From NCBI GenBank assembly GCA_016806645.1, contig JACSYO010002159.1, forward strand, positions 4,228,501-4,292,500: 64,000 bases of DNA. The letters run 5' to 3'. The notes below the pieces were generated by a model, which was given only the letters and a program-made list of their open reading frames with translations, was not told the origin of the DNA and did not search any database. This DNA is from Ophiodon elongatus. Taxonomy: Eukaryota > Chordata > Actinopteri > Perciformes > Hexagrammidae. Of the stretch, positions 1-13,977 are shown piece by piece; the first letter of the stretch is position 1, and every line of letters begins with the position of its first letter. The translations under genes and the position numbers were made by a program.

Positions 1-3000
1 CTTTGTCTCCTCACTCCAAATTGGCCCTCAGCGATGCCTGTGAAGGCACCTCTCTGGGCTGATCTGTGGCCATTGGGAACAGTAAAGAGAACGGAGAGTG
101 GGCAGTGTTAACAAGACACTCCCTGTGTTTTTAATATAACAGTGTTTTTGTTTATCAGAGGACACAGGAAATGGGGAGCAGGGAGCTTCTTAGAAGAGGA
201 TTTGCATGTACATATCCTTTGTGGATGTGTTTTATCTAATGTTTTTAGTTGTCTTGGAGCAATAAAAAGCACATTTAACATTGTAAGATTAAAGGACTAG
301 CCAAAAAATTCCCAAAACCGTAAACTCTGGCACAATTGTGGGTACCACCTATCCATAAACATATTCGTATATGTTCAATAGATGAACACTACAAGGCTGG
401 GATTGCAGATGCAATGATGGGATTTGAGGAGAACCACAAGCCTCCAGAAGCCTGTGTAAAAGGAGAAACAGTGAGCACTAGAAGTTAGATGAGCATACAT
501 TAGCTCGCCACACATCCACATACCAGGAAGCAACTCTGTGATTTTTTAACTGTGTTGGGAAAGGGAACACATGAATTAACATCTTGCATCTTTTGTTGTG
601 CACTCTCTCTGCAAAAAACACTGTGCTACCACAGCACTTTGGCATTAACAGGTGGATTTTTAAAAGTCACCATAGTTTGACTCACTGCAGTCAAACGCCC
701 ACACACTGAGCACCAGGAAAGAGCGAGAGTAGCCTTCTTGAAATGGAACAAAAGAGGTCACAGGGCATTCACTAACTCGAACTTACTAGCCCTTCATGAT
801 GACATGGTTCTCTTCATGCTTTTTCTTACTGGGATGTAACGTAACAATGCTGGGACCCTCCAGTCAGTGTGACCACCCTGCAGCAGTGCTGTGGAGTCAG
901 ACAGGAGATGGGATATGGTGTGGGGGAAAAAACAAACAAACAAAGAAGGGGTTTTGCTTTTTGATTCATTTTTTGCCGTTGATAAATCTTTGTGTCAGTG
1001 TACTACAAAGTACCTTTGAATCATTATTGAAATCATTATTAAAAAAAACAAACTATGATTGGCTTCCTTGTCTTTGCTATTGCTTTAGTCGTTTTTTTTT
1101 TTTTAAATTAAAAATTAAAAAAAGTCACAACAATTTTAATACAAACCTTGTGTACTAAGATGTAACATACAGAGCAAGCAGTCAACCAATCTTTGACTAT
1201 GGTCACTTATAATCCTGGGTCAAAAACATTTGGTCAGTTAATCTATTGAGATCAAAACCAAACCAATCTGTGTATAAATATATTTATCAAACCGGATGGT
1301 AGAATATGAATTAATTAACTGCAACATTAATACTGCAATTCAACATAGCTTATGGTGCAAATAACATACTTAGGATTTTTGTTGTCTACGGAATTTTTAT
1401 AAACTTTTTTTAAACTTCAAAACTCATTTCACTCGTGTTTTTAACTTCACATGACTAAAATAATACAGTAAGATATGCTTTTGTACAGAAAATGCATACT
1501 AAATGTATAACAAATATTAGCAGATATCCTGCAACAATGATACGTGCATGGATCCATGCAGTCTTTTTCCGATAACATCATTAAATTACATATAAATGAA
1601 TAATTGTTGCAGAAATCATCGTTCAAAAGTTAGAAAATAATCACTGAAACTGAAGCTCAGACCTCATGGTTCAGGTTTGGAGAAAGAATGTTTTTTTTAC
1701 GGCTTACGTTTCCAGTCTCCATTGGTTTTTATTGCATCCAGTATTTGGAAAATATCCCAGTTTTATCGCCCACAATAAATATACTCAACAGTCTGTGAGT
1801 CTCTGGCCTTCATGTTGAACCCAGTCAGTGGGAGCTGGTGGACCACACCTTGACAGCTCCTGTGATTTTTGCTTCGTCCTCAATCGGCCCCAAAAATGTT
1901 TCATTTAACTGAAGGCATGCAGGTCGAAGACAATGAAATTACCCTGCCATCTTTCATTCTCTTTCCCCATCACATCTTGGTCTCCCCACTTTACCCTCTT
2001 TTATTTCCTTCTGTCACCATTCTTTTCTTCTCTTTCTCCACCTCTCAGGTCAGAAATTGCTCTCTCCGAGATGAAATCTCCAAATTGTTGCAAATGACCT
2101 GCTATTCAAATAAATGGAAAAGAATGGAAAGGCAGTGAGGAAACGACAGGAATGAAAAAAATAAAAGGAGGACTAAATGAAAGGAAAACAGATAAAAAGT
2201 AGTTTGTTATGCAATGGAGGCAATTTGGGCAGCACATGTAATATGTTCACAAACACATTCATCAGCTCTGCTCGGTCATTGACGGGTTTATTCGAGTATG
2301 ATATATATAATATCAGTATTTTGGTCATCTCCTGTGGGATGCTCACGTGTGTGTTTGTCTTTAGAGAATTGCATTGATTCAATGCTCAATGATTTTAACA
2401 CTTGCTATTTTTAACTTGTTCCAGTTTACACTGAAAAAACAGATCAATTAATTTGGCTGTGCATCGTTAAGCTTACTTTTCTGTGACTAATCAATAGTTA
2501 TTTAAGTGAAAACTGGAGAAGAATTCAATGAAAGACAATAAATTAACCTGTTAGAAATAAATAATCTGCTAAGAGCATTATTTGTTGTCGAGGAAGAATG
2601 TAAAACATTACGATAACAGTACAAGATTCATGAAGCAAATTTCAATGTCAAACTATTCCTTCAAATGCATTTGCCACACGGTCATACACAAAAGTCATCC
2701 ATAAATGCTTCATGTCTCAAGTGCATAAGACCCTGAATGGGCGTGATATTAAAAAGAACATAACGATCCAGAGGTTTGAATTCTGTTGCCTTTATGTTAG
2801 ATATGATTTTATACCAGAGCCCCTAAATCCCCTCATTTTCTTTTCTACACTCACGCAGCGTCCCACAGCATACAGTTACTGTAATCAGTGTTATTTGTTC
2901 CCATTTAAATGGCATGGTGTGGGCCCTATATATAAAAAGTGTGTGGGCAAGGGGTGTCATGGTAGCATGTGGTTAACTGTGAGAGTCAGACTGTGCATGC

Positions 3001-4043
3001 GTGTGCGTGGACATATATATATTTGCTGCGTGTATATATACATAACATGCATGTGTGGGCATGCTCAATACGTAAGTATGAGGAAGGTAAAAAGATGTAA
3101 TTCTGCAGCGCACGGTTCTTGTTGTGTGTGGGTGTTTGCGTATGGCTGAGGTAACTGACCGCAGAGGACTTAATGTAAATGTGAAGGATGTAGCATTAAC
3201 ACCACAAGGACCGAGTGGCCAACCCCACTCTGTGATGGAGTGGCTCCCCCCACACCTCCAACTTAATGAAATGCTGCTCTTGCATTTTTTTTCCCCAGCT
3301 GATCAATGTGGGTAACAAAGCACAGAAAAAAGCAAGACATGTTCTCTCCCATCAAGTGGAACTAGAACATGATTGAACAGCTAAAGTCTTAATGTCAGCG
3401 ACAAGAGGAGTGTAATGGCTTTCAAACAGCATGTTAATATATTAATTAAAGACCATTTAGTCACAGATGTTCAACAGGTGTTTAATAAAAGCTTTATGTA
3501 TGACTCAAACAGTTTGAGCTAAGGACCGGAGAAAACGGTTTCATAAATTCCTTTCAGCATTACACTTGCATACATTTCTGTAATTATACAAAGTTAAAAT
3601 TTGCATAAATGTAGTCTAAACCTCTACAAAATACAGGATTGATCAGGCTCTAAATGCTGCTGCCGTTTCAAGGAAGTGGATGTTGTATGTGGTAGGGAGT
3701 GAGCAGAGAATACAAAGAAGGAAAATACAGATGGAGGCATGCTCACACGTATACTGTACACTTACAAAATACACAGGTATTCTCAAGCAAAAATACTGAA
3801 TATTCTGTGGTTCAAGCTTCTCAAATATGATTGCTGCCTTGTGTAAACATATTAGCTTTGTTTTGGACTGTTTTTGGACAAAACAAGATATTAAAAGACG
3901 TCACATTGGACTTTTAACATTTTATAAATGGAAAATTTATGAATCAAGAAAATAATTGAATAGGCGTATAAACAGGTTCACAGACAGGCTCTGTATCACA
4001 TAACGTCTGTTAGTGTGTACCATATATGAAGCCGATCCCAGGC

Positions 4044-4044
<1 letters not shown>

Positions 4045-4083
<39 letters not shown>
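4045..4083. repeat. (GT)n microsatellite
   Basis: An uninterrupted GT tract of about 39 bp. The open frames across it, poly-Cys/Val on one strand and poly-Thr/His on the other, are artefacts of the repeat. Confidence 0.95.
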
Positions 4084-4089
<6 letters not shown>

Positions 4090-4708
4090 TGGGAAGACAG
4101 GCATAAGAAATTATATAACGCAAGTCGGAAGTATGGAGAGGAGGGAAACCAAAAAGGCACGACAGAAGAAGAGGACGTGTGATGAAGAGCGAGAGTGAGG
4201 AAGCCATGCAAGCAGGGAACAAATCTGTGGGTGCCGATATAGCAGAACTGAAAGTCACTTGAGTTTTAATTTCCTGCCAGTGGAAGCGAGAACAATATCA
4301 AGATTGAAACACGAGTTTCAATGAGTCACTCTCAGAGGCAGCTCAGTGGGTTCAGGCTGTTAACATTCTAAACACCACCCCTCCATCTCCCTGCTCCTCT
4401 ATTTTGCGTTATTGCATAGGCACACACAGTCACGTAAATATAACATGCACATGTGCACACACTAATGCACACACACATACACACACACTTCCACACAAAT
4501 ACGGTGTAATGGCACTAATGAGACTGCATGACTAATACCTCTTCAGTGCCTTCTTCAGATGAGTGCTTATTATGGTCTGTCAAGGAGATGAGTCAGTCTA
4601 TGTCATGGTTACTATGGTGATCAAAGCCTCCAGCACTTCCCTTAAATGCCCGCTGGAAAAAAATAAAGCTCTTTAACCCCTTTAACTACAGACCTATCAG
4701 GATGCAGT

Positions 4709-4710
<2 letters not shown>

Positions 4711-4803
<93 letters not shown>
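4711..4803. repeat. (CA)n microsatellite
   Basis: A pure CA tract of about 93 bp, among the longest in the window and therefore likely to be polymorphic. Confidence 0.97.
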
Positions 4804-4806
<3 letters not shown>

Positions 4807-6699
4807 AACAGGCAAGTTGACTCTAATCTCCCTCAGGTAACAAATGAAAGGAGAATTCCTCGACAGGGATTATTAGAATACCACTACATTATAAACAAGA
4901 TTATAAAGTGGCAAACAAGAGCTAAACAGCAGAGTCAAAGACAGAAAAACATGTCAACAAGACCTTATTGACCTATTTACACCAACCATTGGAAGCGATC
5001 ACTTTTAGGCCTAAATATGTTCTACTTCTTTGCTTCCACCTCCGATCACCTCTGGGTGAGCCTCCCTATGTGTAGGGCAATTTGCTGCCACTCCACTTGC
5101 CGCCAGCTCCTGATGTGATGTCATTTGGTCTTTCTGGCTCATCACACAAGGCATCACCTATCTATCCCCTGTTGATGTTTCAACAGTGGTACATGACCAA
5201 ATTACTGATAAAGATCATTTTAACCAAACTGCAAACCCTACCATAGCTGAGTGTATGTGCAGTCATAAAATAGGCGAACATTAAGTCATATGAATAGTTA
5301 ACATAACAAACCATTTATTATCTGTTTAATCGTCACATTTGGGCTGGTGTCTCCATATAATACAAATTTAGTAGATTACTCTGGCAGTGAATTGATATTT
5401 CTGGTAACTTTGCCTCATTACTGATAGGTGTCGTGTCGCACAACTGGAATTTCAGTCAGACACGCGTTAAGAAATTGACAATTTAAAGCTAACAGTTACA
5501 CAATTAGGTGGAAAGGGCTGTGCTGGGGGAGCTCTTCAAGAATCTGAGGATTATGGTTCAGAGAGACAATCCCCCATAAGCATGAACGATACATCTTAGT
5601 TAAATCAACAACACAAAATACCAGATAAGCTACAGTAAGCAGGAGGTTGGGGTGGTCGAGGGAGCTGTGGCAGAAAACGGCGTTGGCATAAGCGTGATCA
5701 TCAGAGTAACACAGAGCCACGCCGCTGTCAATGAGGCAATCATCGTGAAGCATTCTGCAAATGCCAATCCGCCAATACTAATGCTAATACTAATTATATT
5801 TTTTACAGAAAGTAGTGTACATCGACACTACTTTTCTTTGTGGGAATTTCTTAGGGAAGCTGGGGATAAATTGACACACTTTTGGATGCTCAAGTTAGCC
5901 ATGACAGTGGGCCTTGAAACTGGCACACCTGAACTGAATTATTAATTACACCTGGCGGTGCTTTTTCTGCTATGCCAAAATGCATGCTGTGAAATATGCC
6001 TACAGTAGGCAATATGACTACAGATACAAAAGTCATACCCAGAACGTACTCTCAAGCACATATATTAAATACTGCACATTAGTGTAACAATAAATGAACA
6101 AATAATATTGTATTTTACTATGTATTTATTTATTTTCTAACATTAAAAAAGATATGTATGGTGATTCTTCTTATTTCAGTTTTTGCCAATATCCTTTTCA
6201 ATGAAAAATATCATAAATAAATAGCAGCAATACAAAAACACACACACAAACTGCATTTTTTTTTTTAATCACATAGGCTTTTAATTACATGGAATAAGGT
6301 CACACACCACCTCCGTATTTTCTTTCTGATTTTTGTTGATGCCTCCCCGAAATTAATGTGCTCTCCACGGTCAGCTTTTTCTCGCGTCTACTGCGCATGC
6401 TCCCATCTGCTGGGTCATCACATGACAAGGAAAAACGAAACCAAAAAGCAGACAAATGACGAGGGATGAACTGGTGTGTGGTGTGTGGTTCCTCGTTCCT
6501 CGTTCGCTGGAAATCTAACTGTTAGGTATCTTTGTACGACAGACCGGAAGAGTGATACAGTCACGATAAAGTATTTAAACGCGCATAAACGTGAAAACAT
6601 AATATACATAAGCGGATGTGATGGAAATGCTCATGAGTATTTCCGAAGTAGTCAACGTTAAGTGTGCTTTAACCGTGCTTTAGCCGGCTATATTGCTAG

Positions 6700-6918
6700 C
6701 TACGCGTGCGCATGCGCGTTACGCTATTAGGCGTAACGGCATTATCTTGACCGTAGAAGTTGAAGCGTTTATCTTTGTGAAAAGTTTCAGCGTGCATAAA
6801 GTCGCAGGCAGAGGACAAACAGGCTAGAAGTTAACGTGACACAGACGGCGCAGGGTCAAACTTTAATTAGACGGCGACCTGGCAGCAGTTTTCTTTTGGT
6901 GCATGTTTGCGTGTGAAG
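6700..6918 (+). promoter_or_regulatory. ctsc: ctsc promoter / 5' UTR region
   Basis: CpG-rich DNA immediately upstream of the ctsc start codon. No TATA box is seen at a convincing position. It contains a perfect match to the palindromic NRF1 consensus at 6707-6718. The transcription start cannot be fixed from sequence alone; about 100-200 bp of 5' UTR is likely. Confidence 0.55.
6707..6718. promoter_or_regulatory. NRF1-type binding site
   Basis: TGCGCATGCGCG fits the NRF1 consensus YGCGCAYGCGCR at every position and lies about 200 bp upstream of the ctsc ATG. A weaker relative, TGCGCATGCTCC, lies near 6391. NRF1 sites are typical of TATA-less CpG promoters. Confidence 0.6.
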
Positions 6919-7078
6919 ATGAGGCTAAGCGGTGTGCTCGTGTGCGTGTTGCTGCTTTGGGTTGAAGGGTCTTTGAGTGACACACCGGCCAACTGCACCT
7001 TTGAGGACCTGCAGGGGACATGGGTGTTTCAGGTGTCCAAAGGAGGACACGACCAGACCGTCAACTGCTCCGTTGAAG
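6919..7078 (+). CDS. ctsc: ctsc exon 1 (coding part)
   Basis: Encodes the signal peptide MRLSGVLVCVLLLWVEG and the start of the exclusion domain, ending in VNCSVE plus one base. Donor G|GTAAAG, phase 1. NCT and NCS are N-glycosylation sequons in the N-terminal domain. Confidence 0.93.
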
Positions 7079-10000
7079 GTAAAGCCCCCGTTACAGTATT
7101 TAACGACTCACACCATAGGGCTGCTTCGGAGGGACGGAAGTAGTATTTTCACAATTTTGGATATCAGGTGACATGTTGGGGCCTGTTGACATTTTAGGTT
7201 TTCAGTTCAAACGAGCAGGCGATTCAATGAGCAAGTAGTAGTGTCACAATTTTGGATATCAGGTGACATGTTGGGGCCTGCTGACTTTAGGTTTTCAGTT
7301 CAAACGAGCAGGCGATTCAATGAGCACTTCCTCTTTTTGTAACGTTAACAAAGTTTGGTTTGAACCACCTGATTTGTAAAACTAATTTGTCCTTGCTTTT
7401 AATAACGTTACCAGTTTTTAATGTTACTCTTGTTGCTGACATTGTGTGTGTTACAGTATTTACTGTTGCTAGTGGCCACTGTGTCTGTTTTAATTAATTG
7501 TGACCTGCCAAGGGACTGCAGATGAAAACTAGCAATAAGCGAACTCTTACAATACAATGCATGTTAACGTTTACACACAAGACATAATCCCAACCCTCCA
7601 TGTCATGTATGAATCTGCATCAACGTTGACATTAAATTGTGTTTGAATATACAAGGAGTGATACTTTTTAGGTAGGTCTCACTGCGCCCACATCATGCTC
7701 CATATTGTCAGAGTGTAGGATTCATCTTTGGTTTTGAGGACTGACGATTGGAAATGAATCATTCCCTGCTGTTAAAGTCATGTACATTTCTTTTGTTGTT
7801 CCCCCTCAGCGACAGGTGAGAGCACAGTGACTGTGACCCTGGAGAAACTGTCTGTAGCCTCAGACGAGCTGGGAAACACCGGCTTCTTCACCCTCATCTA
7901 CAACCAGGGCTTTGAAGTGGTCATTAATGGGTACAAGTGGTTCGCCTTCTTCAAGGTATGAGAGGCATATACACAACTAGTTTATATGAGTGATAATTTC
8001 AGTATTTAGTCACGGTAATCCTGCATAAACTACACATTTCCTGGGTGGGTGAAAAGGTTTGCAGCAGGCCGGTTCATATCCCGTTCTTATATTCTAACTC
8101 GGCTTATATTATGCACTGTTGTTCATCTATCTTTTTTAACCAGCTGATCACAAACTTTAGTTTAGGTCAATTCATTGTTCAACACTCCCTGACATTAAAA
8201 GTTTAGTTTCACTATCACTCAATTTCCTCTCATCTGATGTGCTGGTATCTGGAAAGTATGCATATCTCTGTCATTTGAATGTGGCTATATTCCAGTTTAA
8301 CCTTTCAGTCATGTGGTGTTTTTCGTCGCTCACATGACACTGAGTTAAGGGACGTGTCATAGGGCTTTAGGTCATAGGTCGTCTGTCTTCAAGCCAATGA
8401 TGTGGTTTGTCCACGTCTAGTTCAACTTCCCGATTTCCTCGACTTGATTCATCTTAGTCTAGAAATATGAGAAGAAGGGAGAGATTTTTGTTTCAGACTT
8501 TGGACTTCACATAATTCCCTCTCAAACTTATAAGTCAATGATTGTCTGAATAATGTACTGGAAATATCTAGCCTTATATGGAATACTCTATTGCTTTGAG
8601 TAATCCTGAGTGTTTTTGTATTTGCATAAAATTACTAATCTAATTGTCGCACTACACTTCCAGTACACTGATGACGGCCTCAGGGTGACCAGCCAATGTG
8701 ACCAGACCTTGCCAGGGTGGGTCCACGATGTCCTGGGACACAACTGGGCCTGTTTTGTGGGGAAGAAGGTGAAATCGGTACCACCCCGAATAGATTACAA
8801 ACCACTCTTCAGCAGCAGGTACGTACATAATGATAGCTTGGTACATTCCTCGAAATATAAAGTGGACAAATGCAAGCTAATGTACGAGACATCAGTGGTT
8901 TGGAAAATGTGTTTGTTCGCAGGCTCTCAGTGCAGGCGGTGTTGTTGATCCCTGCTTTCAGTGTACTGTGCAGCTTTGACATCGCTGCTTTTATCTACAC
9001 TTTCATTTCCTCCATCGATCCTCATCTGATGTGAAATGTGTTGGCCTCACTCGCCCTCAGTGATCTTTGCAAATGGCCTGACATCTGAGAAATCTGATGT
9101 TGAAGCACAATCCTTGGTGAACAGGCGTCACACAAATAATTGTTTGAGAAATGAACGTTGACTCAGTTTATAGCAACATATAAAGCTGCTTCTTGCTCTT
9201 TGGTTCCAGTTAGATTTAAACCAGGTTAAAGTCAAATTGCAGATTATAAAGTTATTCAAGTTTATTGTAATTCAAACCATAAAATATATCTGAACAAGAC
9301 CTTTTCTCTCAGCACCAGAGTGATTTAATTATCTGTATTCACTTTGTTGTTTGAGCTACCCACCAAAACTGTCAATTTATCATAAACTTATAGTGTTTTA
9401 TTTTCTGAATTTAGTATGATACTTCTCAAACACAATTGTGTCATAAAAATAATAAAAGGTTTGTATTTTCACAGTCAAAAGTGTTCAAATTTCACCCATC
9501 TTCCTCTTAAGCATTGATTAAACTAGTATTTGTATTATGAGAAGAATTCACATTATCCCAGCTCTTTTCTTTTAGAGTATGCGAGAGTGTCTTCCAGTTG
9601 ACACTACGGGTTGTCCTTCCACTGAAGATGATCGGTGGCATTTGAGCTCTTTTTCTCTATTTAGTGCATTTTATGCTTAAAGTCTTTATGGGAAAAGAGC
9701 CCTTTTCAACCGTGTGTGTGTGTGTAAACTTCAAACTATATCATGCCTTTATATTCCTCACATACAGGACGTTCACAATTGCAACTGAAACTGTGTGCAT
9801 ACTTGGAAGTACTATTATGTGGGTGACTCATTCTTTGCAGATTTTAAACTACAGCAACTCCCGCCAAGGCAGGAGTTGCTGCTTGTCTCTGGGCTGTACT
9901 TTTACTAACTGGAGTCGGCTCTTTTCGTCACCTCTTCACTACTCTGTAGGTCTGTCTTAGCTTGGTCTGGATTAAAATGACTTGTGTTGTGTTGGGGGTT

Positions 10001-10310
10001 GTGCTTCCCTCATTAGGAACTTTCGGTTAAATGCAGTTTCTCACTGGAATGGTCTTCAGCACTTGAGGGAACAATTTAGCTTGGAATTGCTTTAAAAAGC
10101 CGTTTGACATTTGTATCAATAACTGGAAAATATCTTTGCAAGTCTTTATTCTTCAAGTTAAACTAACCGTAGTTGTAATGCAGCACCACTGTGTATTTTG
10201 TCAAAGCTGTACACGGAAACCAACTACCATTGGTAACACACTGATTCAACTCGACAACTTGCTTGCAATGTCTTTTTTTTCTTCTCCTGTTTGTGTGGCA
10301 GACAAGCCCC

Positions 10311-10355
<45 letters not shown>

Positions 10356-13300
10356 AACAACCTTACACGTGTCCTCATTCACCCTCCAGCCTGCTCCAGA
10401 AGCCGTACAAACACAATGTGGACTTCATTGTTGCCATCAACTCTGTTCAGAACTCCTGGAAGGCTGCGTCCTACCCAGAGCATGAGACATACACTCTGAA
10501 GGAGCTGCACTACCGAGCAGGAGGCCCCGCCTCCCGTATCCCTGTGTGAGTATTTACTTATTTCCCATGGTATTCAATTTAAAGGGTCTTATTTGCATGA
10601 CGTATCATTGTTTATATTGCCAAAGTATATTTAAGCATATCCAAATAAATGAAAACATAACGTCCTACACGTCAAACGCTGGTTGGAACAATACAAACTG
10701 GAAATGAAGCGAAACTAACAACCAACAACACAAACAAGTTGCAGGTGTCTGTCACTGTCCCTCACCTTAACAACACAGCAATTAGTCATTTTTGCTCCTA
10801 AATAAATCAAAAATTCTCCATGTATCCTGCCGGGCTCGGTCCAATTCATTAGGTTAGGTGAATGAAACTGCTTTTCTAAACGGTATCCGTACTACAGCAA
10901 CACCTTAACAGATGACTCTTGATGGCAAGATGGTGGTTTCTCCTCCCCATAAGGAGAGAATTGTAAGAATATTGGGGTTCAGTATATTGCCCAATGACAC
11001 TTCGCTACAGCCGCCCCATGTATGTGTAATATGGCCTCTTGGATTACTTCAAATTAAATGTGTGTGACGGACTCCAGAGTCTTTTTCTTCTGTTTTTTTT
11101 TTACGGCGGTTGGCATCTCTTATTGGTGCATTAAGTCTTTTGCACCACCAATCAATCTGTGCAAAATCAACACGTACTTAAACCAACAGTAAAAGTGAGG
11201 CCAGCACACTCGACAACTGCTTGAACTAATCTCATCGTTTAAAAACCTTCAAATATTACCTGAGCAAACCGATCTACCTTTCTTAAGGTGGAGCTACACG
11301 CAAATAATTTCTATAGTGTAAGGTTTTCTGTCATTTGTCAATGCAAAATGTCATAACTCCCTTGTGACTCAAATGTGATTCTTTATTTTGACTTTAGGCG
11401 TGTTCGCCCTATGCCTGTGCAAGCTGATCAAGCCAAGATGGCGGCAGCTCTCCCCGAGCACTGGGATTGGAGGAACGTTGACGGCGTTAACTTCATCAGC
11501 CCTGTGCGAAACCAAGGTAACATTTGATTGCCGTCCCGCAATCATTTTTTTTACCGTTGAATGCTGACGTGCAAAGTTAGTTCAACCAATCAACTTGAAA
11601 GGGACGGAGCGATAACCGTATCATACCTGTGCACGCATGATATTAGAGATTTAAACTATGATTCCGATAACTTGCAGGAGGCAAACGAAGCCACACTTGC
11701 GCAGCTGTCAGTAAGGGCAGACGCTGAACAGCAGCTCGCCGGCTACGTTGCTTCCCTCTTGGCAGGCCTGGGTCTCCTTTCTGCTCTCCTCCTGTGTTTC
11801 TGCACAGCCGGGTGTGAGTGGAGAGATTATGCGTGCTGAGCAGTTTGAGTGTCTGAGAGGGCCTCTGCAGGGCTGGGTTTAAGGATCTGGAGAGGGCTGG
11901 AGAGTTTCAATAGAAGCCCTCTAAGCCACTGTGCAGCGCAGCAGAGCTCAGTTTTTGCTTCAGTGTTTCCAGTCAGTTGGATTCTGTAGGTTCCATTTTG
12001 GTTCACAAAAATTGTTGCGATTGAAGATAAATTGGTATGCCGGCTTCTCAACATCACATGATGAAGCTTTAAATTCCGACTGTGCCAGTTTACGCCTGCA
12101 TCGTCCCTTTAAAAGTCACTGCTGGTTGTAGAAGTTCTGAGAGAGCTCTTGACTTTAGTGCTGTGGGTCCAACATGACAAACCTCATCTCTGAAACTGAT
12201 TTAAATTGTATATTGTAAAATATTAGGACAGCAAAGTTTTCCCACAAGCACATATCTTTAATTTGAATAGCTGTAACACCATATTGGTCTTAGGAGACGT
12301 TAAGTTTTGGACCCAAATGAAAACTGTTCTGTCACCCCGGCTTGAATCATTACTACAATTAAACCACCCTGCAAATCCCCACAGCCTCTGTTCTCTGACC
12401 TAATTTGTTCCTGCAGAACATTTTATTAAGAACCTGGTGCCTCACACTATTAATGTTAACCAGCGTATCTGTCTCTGTGCCGTGCGTCATTATTTTTGCA
12501 TTACAACTAATGCAGACGAGTATACTGGGGCAGGAACTCTACTTCTCCACTTTACATTAAATATACTGATTTAATGTATTATTGAACAAATGTGCGGAAC
12601 AATTTATCAGGATTTCATTTCAGGTGTGTTGGAACAAATTGCATTTTTGCAGGTGCACCTTCAGTATCTGAAGAGGGTTTTGCTTGATAATGTCAGAGTT
12701 GTTGACATTATGGTGATTGTTTAGTAGTGTTGCGGCATTTTATTGAAATTGCTTCCAATGTTTTGTCCACTTTATTTCCATGCATGAGGACAGAATATGC
12801 TATCTAGTATAACACCAGTTGGCTTGTACAGTTAAATAAAATAATAAAGCTTCTCAAAGTTAGGATTTATTCCGTTGCTGTTGTGTTGCTCAGCAGTGCG
12901 ATTTTTAACTCCAGTGTTAATCTGATGTTCTGTTTCAGCATCGTGTGGAAGCTGCTACTCTTTTGCCACGATGGGAATGTTGGAAGCTCGGGTTCGAATC
13001 CTCACCAACAACACCGATACTCCCATCTTCAGCCCCCAACAAGTGGTCTCCTGTTCTGAATACTCCCAAGGTAAACTAACTCTCAATGTGAAACCTTGTT
13101 TTCCAGACGAGATCAATTAATTTTGCATATATAAATGTACTTGGTCTAATATTCATATTGAGATACATGATGATCATGAAAAGTTGTCGTATCGAGTGTT
13201 TTACAACTGCCCTGATGACTGCGTTTTCACAAATTATTTTGAAAAGTCCTGGAAAACAACAAATGCAAATTTTCCATCTTGAATCACAAAAGAGAATTTA

Positions 13301-13926
13301 ACCTTGTTAGAAAGTTGAGGAAAACCTCCAAAAACCATTGCTTGTGTTTTAATGATAACAATTTCAAACCTATTGAATGAACCAGATTTAACCTTCATCT
13401 TTCCTCTTCAAGGTTGCGACGGCGGCTTCCCTTACCTGATTGGGAAGTATGTGCAGGATTTCGGCATTGTGGAAGAGTCGTGCTTTCCGTATGTTGCAAA
13501 GGACTCTCCGTGCGGCGTTCCTCAAAACTGCGCCCGCATGTACACCGCAGAATACAACTATGTCGGTGGATTTTATGGCGGCTGCAGCGAGATGGCCATG
13601 ATGTTGGAACTGGTCAAAAATGGACCAATGGGAGTGGCCTTTGAGGTACAACAGCTGCTCACTGTTTCCTACTTGCTAATTATATACAGTATGTGTTCAC
13701 TTAAAAAATGTAGGTTTTTGCTCTCTCGACGCAATCCTTCCCTTATTCTAACCCAAACGCAGTTGCTGTGTCTTGGAGAAATCCACTTTAACTAGAGGCC
13801 ACTTTATCTAAGTTAAGTTGAATCCTCGCAAAAATTTTGATTTGGGGAAATACCTTGTTTTCATAAAGCATCTCAAGGATAAATCTAAGAATCGAAAGAT
13901 GAAAAGAGAAAATTATAAAAGATGTG

Positions 13927-13977
<51 letters not shown>

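Larger units (their letters stand above)
1..6700. other. Intergenic region upstream of ctsc, no gene seen
   Basis: No open reading frame here resembles a protein family I recognise, and none is arranged like coding exons. The stretch is AT-rich, with A/T runs (for example near 1090-1125) and two long microsatellites listed separately. The mammalian neighbour on this side, GRM5, was looked for and not seen. CpG frequency rises only after about 6.35 kb, on approach to the ctsc promoter. Confidence 0.6.

Noticed and set aside
5496..5945. Overlapping frames of 85 (-) and 97 (+) codons at 5.5-5.9 kb
   Set aside because: No recognisable domain, no convincing splice context and no promoter; left as intergenic.
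11561..11839. 92-codon frame in ctsc intron 5 with a hydrophobic segment
   Set aside because: It has no homology I recognise, lies inside an intron, and splicing around it gives an intact cathepsin C; most likely a chance frame.
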